From Clostridia bacterium (GTDB lineage Bacteria > Bacillota > Clostridia > TANB77 > CAG-508), in assembly GCA_022794055.1 (NCBI GenBank), contig JAAWEA010000078.1, positions 1 through 36,558 on the forward strand: a stretch of DNA of 36,558 nt, read 5' to 3'. Shown in pieces: positions 1 through 7,339 of this stretch. The notes under the pieces are model-generated. The model ran no database searches. It was not told the origin of the DNA and worked only from the letters and a program-made list of their open reading frames with translations. How positions within the stretch are numbered: the first letter of the stretch is position 1; every line of letters starts with the position of its first letter. A program made the translations under genes and the position numbers.

Positions 1-270
1 ATAGGTAGATTACAAACTGAAAAAGAAAAACTAAAACAAGAATTACAGAAATTCAAAGGATTTTGGCATAGTATTATGAGCCATTTTCACAAAAGAATTT
101 GCTATGACAAAGATAATAACTATAAAATTGTTAGTGATGACATATATAAGAACGGAATATTTGATAACAACGATAATGAAATTGCAAATAATATTGTTAG
201 AAAAGTAACTATACCAGACGAAAACAAGCAAAGCAAGAATAAAAAAAGGAATAATGATACTAGATTTTAA
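1..270 (+). CDS. C-terminal end of a probable mobilisation (MobV/Pre-like) protein, partial
   Basis: The reading frame is open from the first base of the window to a TAA at 268-270, so only the last 89 residues are visible. They begin with a Lys/Glu/Gln-rich coiled-coil stretch, then an aromatic patch with FWHSIM, and an acidic tail containing NDNEIANNIV. Coiled coil followed by a short acidic tail is how MobV/Pre-type relaxases of Firmicutes plasmids and integrative mobilisable elements often end. That identity is inferred from general resemblance plus the TnpV gene 16 bases downstream; no catalytic domain is in the window. An ATG at 76 is internal and has no ribosome binding site. Confidence 0.45.
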   Translation: MGRLQTEKEKLKQELQKFKGFWHSIMSHFHKRICYDKDNNYKIVSDDIYKNGIFDNNDNEIANNIVRKVTIPDENKQSKNKKRNNDTRF

Positions 271-286
271 AAGGAGGAAAAAAGCT

Positions 287-676
287 ATGAATAATGAATT
301 ACCAAAAACAAAAATTGATGAAAGAACAGGCATTGAATATCATTTAGAGGGGGATTACTATATACCAAACCTATCAATGCCTAAACAAGAAAAAATCACT
401 TTAAATAAATATGGAAGAATGAGATTAAAATATTTGAAAGAATATAAAAAAGCTGACTATACTATAATGCTTATGGATTGAACGTTAAATACACATTTGA
501 AAGAAATACAAGAAATGGCAGATAATAGAGTCCAACAGATTGTCAGCGAGTTAAAAGCCAAAAGCGACTTGACCGAAAATATGAAAAATAAAAATATGCT
601 TTATTGGGTAGGTACAATGAACTCTATTAAGGCACAAGCTGAAGAAATTGTTTCTAGCGAATTGATTTATATTTAA
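287..676 (+). pseudogene. tnpV: TnpV-family transposon protein, interrupted by an in-frame TGA
   Basis: The start ATG at 287 is preceded by AAAGGAGG. The N-terminus has the TnpV pattern: an acidic lead, then YHLEGDYYIPNL, then KYGRMRLKYLKEYKK. The frame stops at TGA 479-481, but the same frame continues without another stop to TAA 674-676 and encodes the expected second half (LNTHLKEIQEMADN, WVGTMNSIKAQAEEIV, SSELIYI). TnpV relatives carry a Gly-Lys or Gly-Thr pair at the break, so GGA to TGA is the simplest change. TnpV is a small accessory protein of unknown function carried by Clostridial mobilisable transposons. Full length would be 129 residues, normal for the family. Confidence 0.8.
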
Positions 677-776
677 TAAAGAGAAATTATAAAATATATT
701 TAATCGCTTTAAAATTGAAAAGGCATAGGTTAAAATTAAGAAAAATCTAAAATGAAGTGAGAGATAGCAAAATTGA

Positions 777-805
777 AAGGTGTAGTTCTCTCGTAACTAC
801 ACCTT
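777..805. terminator. Hairpin between converging genes
   Basis: An 11-bp perfect stem (AAGGTGTAGTT with AACTACACCTT, loop of 7) lies between the decayed tnpV on the plus strand and the minus-strand unit ending at 850. A smaller AGTAT-AAG-ATACT hairpin follows at 810-822. Neither has a long T run, but position and symmetry suit a bidirectional terminator. I see no gene between 677 and 849. Confidence 0.55.
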
Positions 806-849
806 CTTAGTATAAGATACTCTCTTTAATATTTCTAAACCAAATTTTA

Positions 850-1245
850 TTAATTATCTGTTTGCAATTTTTTTCTATATTCTAATAATCTTTGTTTTCT
901 CATATTATTAGATTTCTTTAAGTTTGCTATTTGTCTGTCATATAAAGTGCATAATGAATTTACTTGTTCTTCTGTCAATTCCTCTTCTTTTATTTCTCCA
1001 GAGCGATATTGTCTTTGAAGTTTTAATAATTTAGTTTCTTCGTCTTCAATATTTTTAATTGACTCCATAAAAGAATTTTTCTTATTTTCACTTTCTACTG
1101 AATTATTGTTGTTTTTTATAGCAACATAATTGTCAGTAGTATCAGCATGTTTATTAAATAAATTTAAAAAAAATCTCTTTATTTTATAAAATATGCTATT
1201 TTCATTAACTTGTACTAACGATTTTTCTTGTGTGTTTTTCTCCAT
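850..1245 (-). CDS. Small unknown protein with C-terminal coiled coil
   Basis: 131 residues. The start ATG has GGAGAG seven bases upstream, and that site overlaps the end of the preceding gene (stop at 1250-1252), so the two are cotranscribed and probably translationally coupled. There is no signal peptide; an amphipathic basic and aromatic patch (FYKIKRFFLNLFNK) near residues 19-32 could touch a membrane. The second half is charged and helical (ETKLLKLQRQYRSGEIKEEEL, then a Lys/Arg-rich helix with MRKQRLLEYRKK), suggesting a coiled coil or partner-binding segment. I do not recognise the family. Context suggests a partner of the upstream peptidase-like protein. It appears intact although its neighbour is broken. 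Confidence 0.7.
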   Translation of the reverse strand: MEKNTQEKSLVQVNENSIFYKIKRFFLNLFNKHADTTDNYVAIKNNNNSVESENKKNSFMESIKNIEDEETKLLKLQRQYRSGEIKEEELTEEQVNSLCTLYDRQIANLKKSNNMRKQRLLEYRKKLQTDN

Positions 1246-1249
1246 ACTA

Positions 1250-2230
1250 TTACTCTCCTATATCTTGTACTTCTTTTTCAGTTTGTTTATCAATTAATGC
1301 TTCTGCTTCTGATATGGTCAATGCTTCTTTTTCTAACTTAGATAATTGTTCTTCACGATTTTTTAATGGACTACTTTTGCCACTAATTTGCAAATCATCT
1401 ATTCCAATGCCATAATCACTTTCGAGTTCTCCTTCATCATAATAACGTGGAAAACTTTGCTTTGAATAATCAATAAAATTACTAAAATATTGTTCACATG
1501 ATATTTATGTAATTAAATTATTTTTGTTAGGTATTGGAACTGTTGTACCTTTTTGATATTTAGTTTCATATTCACTATTTCTCATTGATGATAATAAAAA
1601 TGAATCTCCATATAATTTTGCATTTTCTGGAGTAAGTTCAATATATCCATTCCTTAATAATGTTTTAGCAAAATCTAATCCTCCTGGAAGATTTATACAC
1701 CAATACCCAGGTAATGGTGCTACTTTATTGCCAAATCTTTCATCTTTAATAAATCTTTCTACAGAAGGATATCCTTCTGTCAAAAAAAATTGCCTATAGG
1801 TTACATCAATTAAAATATTTTTTTCTTCAATTTTTTCACTTTCATTTATAATAGGAATAGCTACAGTACTAAATCCATGTTCATCTCCATCATAATTTTC
1901 TATAGTATCTCCTATAGTCAAATATCTTGGAGTTAATCCTATATTAGTAAGCAAATTGTCAACTATCTCTTGAGATAATCTGCAACACCCGACTAAGCTA
2001 AAATCATCTAAATTTTCTCCAAGGCATGATGTTAGTAACTGTCTGTCTCGTTGTATAACCCATTCAATAATTTTTTTGGCTTCATCTTCTGTTATCCCTT
2101 TAACAATGCAACCTTTCTCTAAATTTTCTTGTAATGCTTCTTTTAACTTTCGCTCGATAATAGAAATTTCCACTAACTCTGTATCTGAATATTTATATAT
2201 ATATGGTTTGGTTTCATCTATATATTTCAT
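1250..2230 (-). pseudogene. Putative papain/transglutaminase-fold cysteine peptidase-like protein with in-frame TAA
   Basis: ATG at 2230 has a GGAGG six bases upstream and a good promoter. The frame reads 241 codons to a TAA at 1505-1507, then continues in the same frame for 84 codons to TAA 1250-1252. The downstream part is protein-like (SNFIDYSKQSFPRYYDEGEL, then an acidic helix) and has no usable start, so this was one protein of about 326 residues. Candidate catalytic residues follow the order of papain/transglutaminase-like folds: C82 or C83 at a helix start (GCCRLSQEIV), H118 opening a strand (HGFSTVAIPI), D142 (LIDVTYRQFF). All three lie before the stop, so the 241-residue form might still fold. 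The family call is inferred from spacing only. Confidence 0.55.
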
Positions 2231-2263
2231 AAATAACCTCCAACTACTAACTTGTACATATAA

Positions 2264-2292
2264 ATATTATCATAGATTTATTGTTTTATCAA
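2264..2292 (-). promoter_or_regulatory. Sigma-A promoter for the peptidase-like two-gene unit
   Basis: Read on the minus strand: -35 TTGATA (2287-2292), 17-base spacer, -10 TAATAT (2264-2269), then the GGAGG at 2237-2241 and ATG at 2230. Confidence 0.75.
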
Positions 2293-2323
2293 TGAATATA
2301 AACGATTTTTATAAAAGGACTTG

Positions 2324-2339
2324 AAAGTTTATAAACTTT
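2324..2339. repeat. Perfect 16-bp palindrome, operator candidate
   Basis: AAAGTTTATAAACTTT is its own reverse complement. It sits about 30 bases upstream of the -35 box of the minus-strand promoter and ahead of the plus-strand leader region, a plausible place for a dimeric repressor to bind. No regulator is identified nearby. Confidence 0.4.
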
Positions 2340-2374
2340 ATGTTAAAGTTAAGATAATAAATTGATTGATATTT

Positions 2375-2433
2375 GTATCAATCGTCAAGAGAGCCGAAAA
2401 AGTTGTAAATAACTACGCCAACGGCACCATAAG
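2375..2433 (+). ncRNA. Possible structured leader ahead of a terminator hairpin
   Basis: This stretch is less AT-rich than its surroundings and has GCCG/CGGC arms enclosing a small AGTT/AACT hairpin. It runs directly into the hairpin at 2434-2474. It could be the leader of an attenuated transcript towards the permease gene, or a small RNA. It matches no riboswitch class I can recall and has no clear promoter. Confidence 0.25.
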
Positions 2434-2474
2434 TATTATCAAAGCTTTAAATGTTTTGATAATATTTTTGTTTT
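2434..2474 (+). terminator. Intrinsic terminator or attenuator
   Basis: A 10-bp perfect stem (TATTATCAAA with TTTGATAATA), 11-base loop, then a T-rich tail. It is followed by two copies of ATCTAACC at 2483-2490 and 2494-2501. Confidence 0.7.
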
Positions 2475-2515
2475 AAAAATACATCTAACCAATATCTAAC
2501 CGATTCATAAATTAT

Positions 2516-2542
2516 CTACTTTGGCAAAAGTAGGTATATTTT
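2516..2542 (+). terminator. Second T-tailed hairpin upstream of the permease gene
   Basis: A 7-bp stem CTACTTT/AAAGTAG with a GGCA loop, followed by a run of seven T. It lies upstream of the permease promoter, so it would stop read-through from the left. Apart from the elements listed here, I see no gene in 2231-2738. Confidence 0.6.
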
Positions 2543-2667
2543 TTTGTCTATTTAAAATATTAGATAATATATTTTTTGACTTTTGTTTTACATTTGATAT
2601 AAAAATGCTTATATAAAGTAAATAAAAGATAATAGTTGAACTTTATGAGTTCTTTTTTAATCATTTA

Positions 2668-2697
2668 TTGTAATTTTTTGTTTTTTTATGTTATAAT
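2668..2697 (+). promoter_or_regulatory. Promoter for the permease gene
   Basis: -35 TTGTAA (2668-2673), 18-base spacer, -10 TATAAT (2692-2697), about 40 bases before the start codon. Confidence 0.65.
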
Positions 2698-2738
2698 ATT
2701 TTTATAAAAACGTATTGAAAAAAGGAAATAGAAGTACT

Positions 2739-3935
2739 ATGGAAAAAAATAGAAAATACATTGCAATTATTTCATTTTTAAGGAAATTTATAACTGCTTT
2801 TTTTACGTTATTTTTTAATATATATATACTTAAAATAGTAAACAATGATTTGAACTTCATTATTAAATATACAGTTTTTGGAGTAATTATAGGGCTATTT
2901 TTTGAATATATAATTTTAAAAATAATAAATGCTAAGAATGCTAAAATAATATATAGAGCGAGTTTCCCATTAATCTTAATATGTATTATGTTGTTAATAG
3001 TGTTTAAAGAAAAAATAATAAATTATATATATTTATTTAAGCTATTACATACATTGGCAACTATATGCTATTCTGCACCTTATGAACTTATAGTTATAGG
3101 TTCTAATAATGACAAGACAATGAGTAACTTTTTAGCAAATATAAATATATTAGAAAGTATTACAACTATATTAACACCAATATTTTCAGGATATATTATA
3201 AATAGATTTTCTTATAACATTTTTTTTATTATATTAACATTAGAAGTTATAATAATAATTTTAGTTACTATACAAATAAAAGATTTTACAATAAGTAATA
3301 AAAAATTAGAGATAAAAAAATATTGGAATTTATCTAAAAGTAAGAATTATATACAGGATATTTATAAGTGTATGTTCTATAGACGAATATCAACTCATGG
3401 TGCAATGGTAGAGTTATTGCCTATTATTCTGTTTTGGAGATTAGGAAAAGAGTTAGACTTTGGTACATATAATTCAATTTTTGCAATATTATCAATATTA
3501 TCATTGCAGATATTAAAAATAATAAATAGTAAAAATATAGAAAAGAAGTTTTATCCCTATTTGGCAGTTATAATATTTATATCATCGATATTTGTAGTAT
3601 ATAATTCAAGTTTTAGTACATTATTAATTTATTATATTTTAATGAATACCTTTGGCATAATAATAGAATCCGAATCATGTAGTGTAGTTTACACTGTAAT
3701 AAATATAGAGGATTTAATGCAATACAAAAAAGAACATATTTTTATATTTAATATATATATGACTATTGGGCAACTTATTAGTTATGGTTTACTATATATA
3801 TTATATAAGTACTTTTATAATATAAATATACTTTCAATTACAGTTTCTATTTTAATGTTTTTCTTAATTATTTCAACTATATATTTAAGAAAAGCAGAAA
3901 AATATTTATATATGAAAAATAATAAAATGGAATAA
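2739..3935 (+). CDS. MFS-like multi-pass membrane permease
   Basis: 398 residues from the ATG at 2739. A TTG at 2715 is in frame but has no ribosome binding site; AAAGGA lies about 12 bases before the ATG. The protein is almost entirely hydrophobic helices, about 11-12 membrane spans of Ile/Leu/Phe, with a Lys-rich loop near the middle (around residues 190-215, KKLEIKKYWNLSKSK) that looks like the central cytoplasmic loop of a 6+6 major facilitator. Short basic loops between spans support a transporter. No substrate-specific motif is visible; drug or metabolite efflux is only a guess from family and location. The gene has its own promoter and two hairpins upstream. Confidence 0.65.
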   Translation: MEKNRKYIAIISFLRKFITAFFTLFFNIYILKIVNNDLNFIIKYTVFGVIIGLFFEYIILKIINAKNAKIIYRASFPLILICIMLLIVFKEKIINYIYLFKLLHTLATICYSAPYELIVIGSNNDKTMSNFLANINILESITTILTPIFSGYIINRFSYNIFFIILTLEVIIIILVTIQIKDFTISNKKLEIKKYWNLSKSKNYIQDIYKCMFYRRISTHGAMVELLPIILFWRLGKELDFGTYNSIFAILSILSLQILKIINSKNIEKKFYPYLAVIIFISSIFVVYNSSFSTLLIYYILMNTFGIIIESESCSVVYTVINIEDLMQYKKEHIFIFNIYMTIGQLISYGLLYILYKYFYNINILSITVSILMFFLIISTIYLRKAEKYLYMKNNKME

Positions 3936-3969
3936 CATATTTGGAATTATAATAAATAGAATGTTGCTA

Positions 3970-3998
3970 TTGTCTTTTTCGCAGATTTTATGTATAAT
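3970..3998 (+). promoter_or_regulatory. Promoter for ftsZ
   Basis: -35 TTGTCT (3970-3975), exactly 17 bases, -10 TATAAT (3993-3998). Confidence 0.75.
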
Positions 3999-4041
3999 AT
4001 AAAACAAATTGAACTTAAAGGAGATTAAGGAGGAAGTTAAA

Positions 4042-5010
4042 ATGAATGATCTTAGGGATATAGACAAATTTTTAAAAATAAAAGTTATAGGAGTTGGAGG
4101 AGCAGGAAATAACGCAATTAATAGAATGATAGAAGATAATGTAAAAGGAGTATCATTCTATATGATAAATACAGAAACAGGGTCTCTAAAAAGATCAAAA
4201 ACAAGTAATATTTTACAAATTGGAAAACAAACAACAAAAGGGCTTGGAGCTGGAGCTAATGAGATTATGGGAGAAAGAGCAGCAATAGAAGATAAAGAAG
4301 AAATAAAGAAAATTTTACAAGGAACAGATTTATTATTTATAACAGCTGGAATGGGTGGAGGAACTGGCACAGGTGCAGCACCTATTATAGCAGAAATTGC
4401 TAAAGAAATGGGGATTTTAACAATAGGAATAGTAACAAAGCCTTTTGCATTTGAGGGAAGAGCAAGAATGTTAAGAGCAGAAAAAGGAACAGAAAGATTA
4501 AAAAATAATGTAGATGATTTAATAGTCATTTTAAATGATAATCTTTTAAAAACAACAGATTCTAAAGTAACATTAAATGATGCTTTTTCTTTAGCAGATA
4601 ATGTGTTAGAACAAGGAATTACAGGAATTACAGATTTATTAACATCTATTGGGGAAGTAAATATTGATTTTGCCGATATAAAAACAACAATGAGTTATAG
4701 AGGAAAAGCATATTTAGGAATAGGATGGTCAAAGGGAGACAAAAAGGTAGAGGAAGCTGTATTACAAGCTATTGAGAATCCATTAACAGAAAATAAAATT
4801 GAAGGTGCAAAAGGAGTTATATTTAACATTAAAGGAAATGAACAGTTAAGTTTATTGGAAATAAACAGTGCAGTAGCACTTATAAATGATAAAGTAAGTG
4901 ATGACGCAAATATAATATTTGGAACTGTAATTGATGAAGATATGGGAGACTATGTATCAGTAACTGTAATTGCAACAGGAGTAGAAGAAAAGATAAAAAT
5001 TAAGCAATAG
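4042..5010 (+). CDS. ftsZ: FtsZ-family GTPase lacking the C-terminal linker and tail
   Basis: Tubulin-like GTPase that polymerises into the division ring. The start ATG at 4042 has AAGGAGGA seven bases upstream; an in-frame TTG at 4009 has none. Seen: the N-terminal GGAGNNAINRM motif, the GTP-binding signature GGGTGTG near residues 104-110, and an intact T7 loop NIDFADI near 207-213 that supplies catalytic residues to the neighbouring subunit. Typical Firmicutes FtsZ is about 370-380 residues and ends in a variable linker plus a DIPxFLR-like peptide that binds FtsA and SepF. This one stops at 322 residues, immediately after the globular domain (ending EEKIKIKQ). It may be a second FtsZ paralogue or a tail-less form. 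It is followed 14 bases later by an anchored unknown protein. Confidence 0.9.
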   Translation: MNDLRDIDKFLKIKVIGVGGAGNNAINRMIEDNVKGVSFYMINTETGSLKRSKTSNILQIGKQTTKGLGAGANEIMGERAAIEDKEEIKKILQGTDLLFITAGMGGGTGTGAAPIIAEIAKEMGILTIGIVTKPFAFEGRARMLRAEKGTERLKNNVDDLIVILNDNLLKTTDSKVTLNDAFSLADNVLEQGITGITDLLTSIGEVNIDFADIKTTMSYRGKAYLGIGWSKGDKKVEEAVLQAIENPLTENKIEGAKGVIFNIKGNEQLSLLEINSAVALINDKVSDDANIIFGTVIDEDMGDYVSVTVIATGVEEKIKIKQ

Positions 5011-5024
5011 CAGGAGGGATTTCA

Positions 5025-5708
5025 ATGAAGAAAATGCTAGCTATTATATGTGTTTTATTGATTATTTTTATAGGAACTTTTATTTATAAAAAAAATATAG
5101 ATAAAAACACTATAGAGATTTCAGAAGTTAATAAAATACAGGAATATTTATCAAAAATATATATGTGGCAAGAGGTAACAGAAGAAGCATTACCAAAGTT
5201 TAATAATATAAATAATGCACCTGATTTATGGGTATGGGAAGTTGTGAAAAAGGATTTAGAACAATTTGAGTTAGCAAAGGAAGATATTGAGAATAAAGCA
5301 ATTGAATTATTTAGTAGAAATTTTACTAAACAATTTCCAAAAGAGGGTTCGGAATTTATAAAATATAATGAAGAAACAGGTTTATATAACACAAATGGTA
5401 TGGGACTTGACTCATTAGAGGATAGTTTTTTAATAAAAAAAATTAAAAAAGTAAAAAATGGATTTGAAGTAGAAATTATAGAATATTTAGAAGACTATGA
5501 AGAATCAATTGACATAGATGGAAATTTACTAGATGAATATAATGTATATGTTAAAAATTTACAACATGAAATAATATCAACAATTAAAAGTAATGAAGGA
5601 ACAGAAAAAATAATTGAAAAAGTAAAAGAAAATCAAGAAAGATTTTCTACAAAAAAGATAATATTAAAGCTATCTGAAGGCAATTTATATGTAGAAAGTG
5701 TAGAATAA
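5025..5708 (+). CDS. Membrane-anchored unknown protein, ftsZ operon
   Basis: 227 residues; AGGAGGG lies seven bases before the ATG. One N-terminal hydrophobic segment (residues 4-21) after MKK forms a signal anchor with no lipobox. The rest is soluble, acidic and mostly helical, presumably outside the membrane; it is Trp-containing around residues 45-70 (YMWQEV, DLWVWEVV) and ends in Lys/Glu-rich helices. I recognise no family. The position between ftsZ and a radical SAM gene, with 14- and 1-base gaps, implies one transcript, and an envelope or division-related role is possible but unproven. Confidence 0.7.
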   Translation: MKKMLAIICVLLIIFIGTFIYKKNIDKNTIEISEVNKIQEYLSKIYMWQEVTEEALPKFNNINNAPDLWVWEVVKKDLEQFELAKEDIENKAIELFSRNFTKQFPKEGSEFIKYNEETGLYNTNGMGLDSLEDSFLIKKIKKVKNGFEVEIIEYLEDYEESIDIDGNLLDEYNVYVKNLQHEIISTIKSNEGTEKIIEKVKENQERFSTKKIILKLSEGNLYVESVE

Positions 5709-5709
5709 A

Positions 5710-6597
5710 ATGTTAGAACATTTAGAAAAATGTACATTATGTCCTCATGAATGTAAAATTAACAGAAATAATGGACAAATAGGGAGATGTAAATCAAAGA
5801 ATACTGTAAAAATTGCATTGTATTCAATACATAATTTTGAAGAACCATGTATAAGTGGAAAAGAAGGCTCTGGAACAGTCTTTTTTTCTAATTGTAACCT
5901 AAATTGTGTATTTTGCCAAAATTATGAAATTAGCCATCAAGGAAAAGGTAAAGAAGTAACAATTAGAAGGTTGGCTGAAATATTTTTAGAGCAACAAGAA
6001 AGAAATGCTCAAAATATAAATTTAGTTACACCAACAAGTTATGTTCCTCAAATTATTGAGGCTATAAAAATAGCAAGAAATAATGGGCTTAATTTGCCAA
6101 TTATTTATAATACAAATGGTTACGAAAAAGTTCAAACTTTAAAACTTTTAGAAGGATATATAGATATATATTTACCAGATTTTAAATATTCAAATAATTT
6201 ACTTGCAAAGCGATTATCAAAAGTAGATAATTATTTTGAAATTACTACAGAAGCATTAAAAGAGATGTATAGACAAACAGGAAAAGCGGTTTTTAATAAT
6301 GATGGAATGATGAAAAAAGGAATGATAATACGTCATCTTGTATTACCAAATCATATTTTAAATTCTAAAAGAGTTTTGAAGTGGATAAATGATAATATGC
6401 CAAATGTTTTTGTTAGTGTAATGGCACAATATTTTCCAACTTTTAAGGCAAAGGAATTTGAGGATATAAATAGAAAACTTAGTAAAAAAGAATTTCAAGA
6501 AATAGAAAATTATTTGTATCAATTGAATTTAGGAAATGGTTTTGTTCAAGAATTGGGAGAGCATGAAGAAGAGTATGTGCCAAAGTGGGAAAATTAA
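5710..6597 (+). CDS. pflX: PflX-type radical SAM protein (pyruvate formate-lyase activase-like)
   Basis: 295 residues. The N-terminus has a four-Cys cluster (CTLCPHEC, then GQIGRC) and the radical SAM CxxxCxxC motif in CNLNCVFCQNYE near residues 62-73, which binds the 4Fe-4S cluster and S-adenosylmethionine. The order of an extra Cys cluster, then CxxxCxxC and QNYEIS, is characteristic of COG1313 (PflX), related to pyruvate formate-lyase activating enzymes. The true substrate of this group is not established, and no pfl gene is in the window. The start is one base after the stop of the upstream gene, so translation is probably coupled. Confidence 0.85.
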   Translation: MLEHLEKCTLCPHECKINRNNGQIGRCKSKNTVKIALYSIHNFEEPCISGKEGSGTVFFSNCNLNCVFCQNYEISHQGKGKEVTIRRLAEIFLEQQERNAQNINLVTPTSYVPQIIEAIKIARNNGLNLPIIYNTNGYEKVQTLKLLEGYIDIYLPDFKYSNNLLAKRLSKVDNYFEITTEALKEMYRQTGKAVFNNDGMMKKGMIIRHLVLPNHILNSKRVLKWINDNMPNVFVSVMAQYFPTFKAKEFEDINRKLSKKEFQEIENYLYQLNLGNGFVQELGEHEEEYVPKWEN

Positions 6598-6606
6598 AAA
6601 ATTTAC

Positions 6607-6635
6607 TTGTAAAAAAAGATATAATTTGTTATAGT
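6607..6635 (+). promoter_or_regulatory. Promoter for the thyX operon
   Basis: -35 TTGTAA (6607-6612), 17-base spacer, -10 TATAGT (6630-6635); thyX starts 30 bases later. Confidence 0.65.
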
Positions 6636-6664
6636 AAAGAAAATTGAAGAAAGGAAGTAATAAA

Positions 6665-7336
6665 ATGAGAATAGTCGAACCATGGATTAAAGTAGAGAAA
6701 ATAGATGGAGTTAAAATAATGAAAAGAATCGAAAGATCTTGCAGAACTTGCTACCGTTCAGAAGGAAAAATATCTGAGGATTCTTACAAAAATTTAATCA
6801 ACAATTGTTTAACAAGAGGACATGAATCAGTATTAGAACATGAAAAAGTTACAGTAAGAATTTATAATGATGTAGGTTCTTATAAAGATTTAACAAGACA
6901 TAGATTTGCTAGTTTCTCAGTAGAATCAACAAGATTTTGTAGTTATAATAAAGATAAATATGGAAATGAAATTGCTTTTATGAATCCTTCATATATTGAA
7001 GATGAAGCAATTTATAATGAATGGAAAAAATGTATGCAAGAAATTGAACAAAGATATATGAAAATGAAAGAGTTAGGGGCAACAACTGATATGTGTAGAG
7101 AAGTATTACCACATGGAACAGCTGGAGAATATACAATGACTGCAAATATTAGAGAATGGAAACATATTTTAAGTTTAAGAACAACAAAACATGTTCACCC
7201 ATCAATTAGACAAGTATTGATACCACTATTAAAATATTTCCAACAAGAAATGCCAGAAATATTTGCAGATGTTGAATATGATAAAGATTTTGACCCTAAA
7301 TATTATGCTAAATTAACTGTAGAAGAGGAAGTGTAG
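6665..7336 (+). CDS. thyX: Flavin-dependent thymidylate synthase ThyX
   Basis: Converts dUMP to dTMP using methylene-tetrahydrofolate and reduced FAD, releasing tetrahydrofolate rather than dihydrofolate. The start ATG at 6665 follows GAAAGGAAG; an upstream in-frame ATG-like start has no site. Length 223 residues is normal. Seen: the ThyX signature RHRFASFSVESTR near residues 78-90 (RHR followed by Ser residues binding dUMP and FAD), RGHESVLEHEK before it, and the C-terminal LRTTKHVHPSIRQ segment that completes the active site. First gene of an operon with a PHP phosphoesterase and dihydrofolate reductase. No thyA is seen in the window. Confidence 0.96.
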   Translation: MRIVEPWIKVEKIDGVKIMKRIERSCRTCYRSEGKISEDSYKNLINNCLTRGHESVLEHEKVTVRIYNDVGSYKDLTRHRFASFSVESTRFCSYNKDKYGNEIAFMNPSYIEDEAIYNEWKKCMQEIEQRYMKMKELGATTDMCREVLPHGTAGEYTMTANIREWKHILSLRTTKHVHPSIRQVLIPLLKYFQQEMPEIFADVEYDKDFDPKYYAKLTVEEEV

Positions 7337-7339
7337 TTT

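Noticed and set aside
479..481. TGA within tnpV read as a sense codon (alternative genetic code)
   Set aside because: TGA ends other frames properly here (AraC-type regulator at 15751-15753), and no conserved housekeeping gene has internal TGA, so a nonsense mutation is simpler.
4158..4529. Open frame on the strand opposite ftsZ
   Set aside because: Shadow of a strongly conserved gene; no start signal and no protein-like pattern. Similar antisense frames opposite priA, mutS2, amaP, nusB, xseA and fhs were left out for the same reason.
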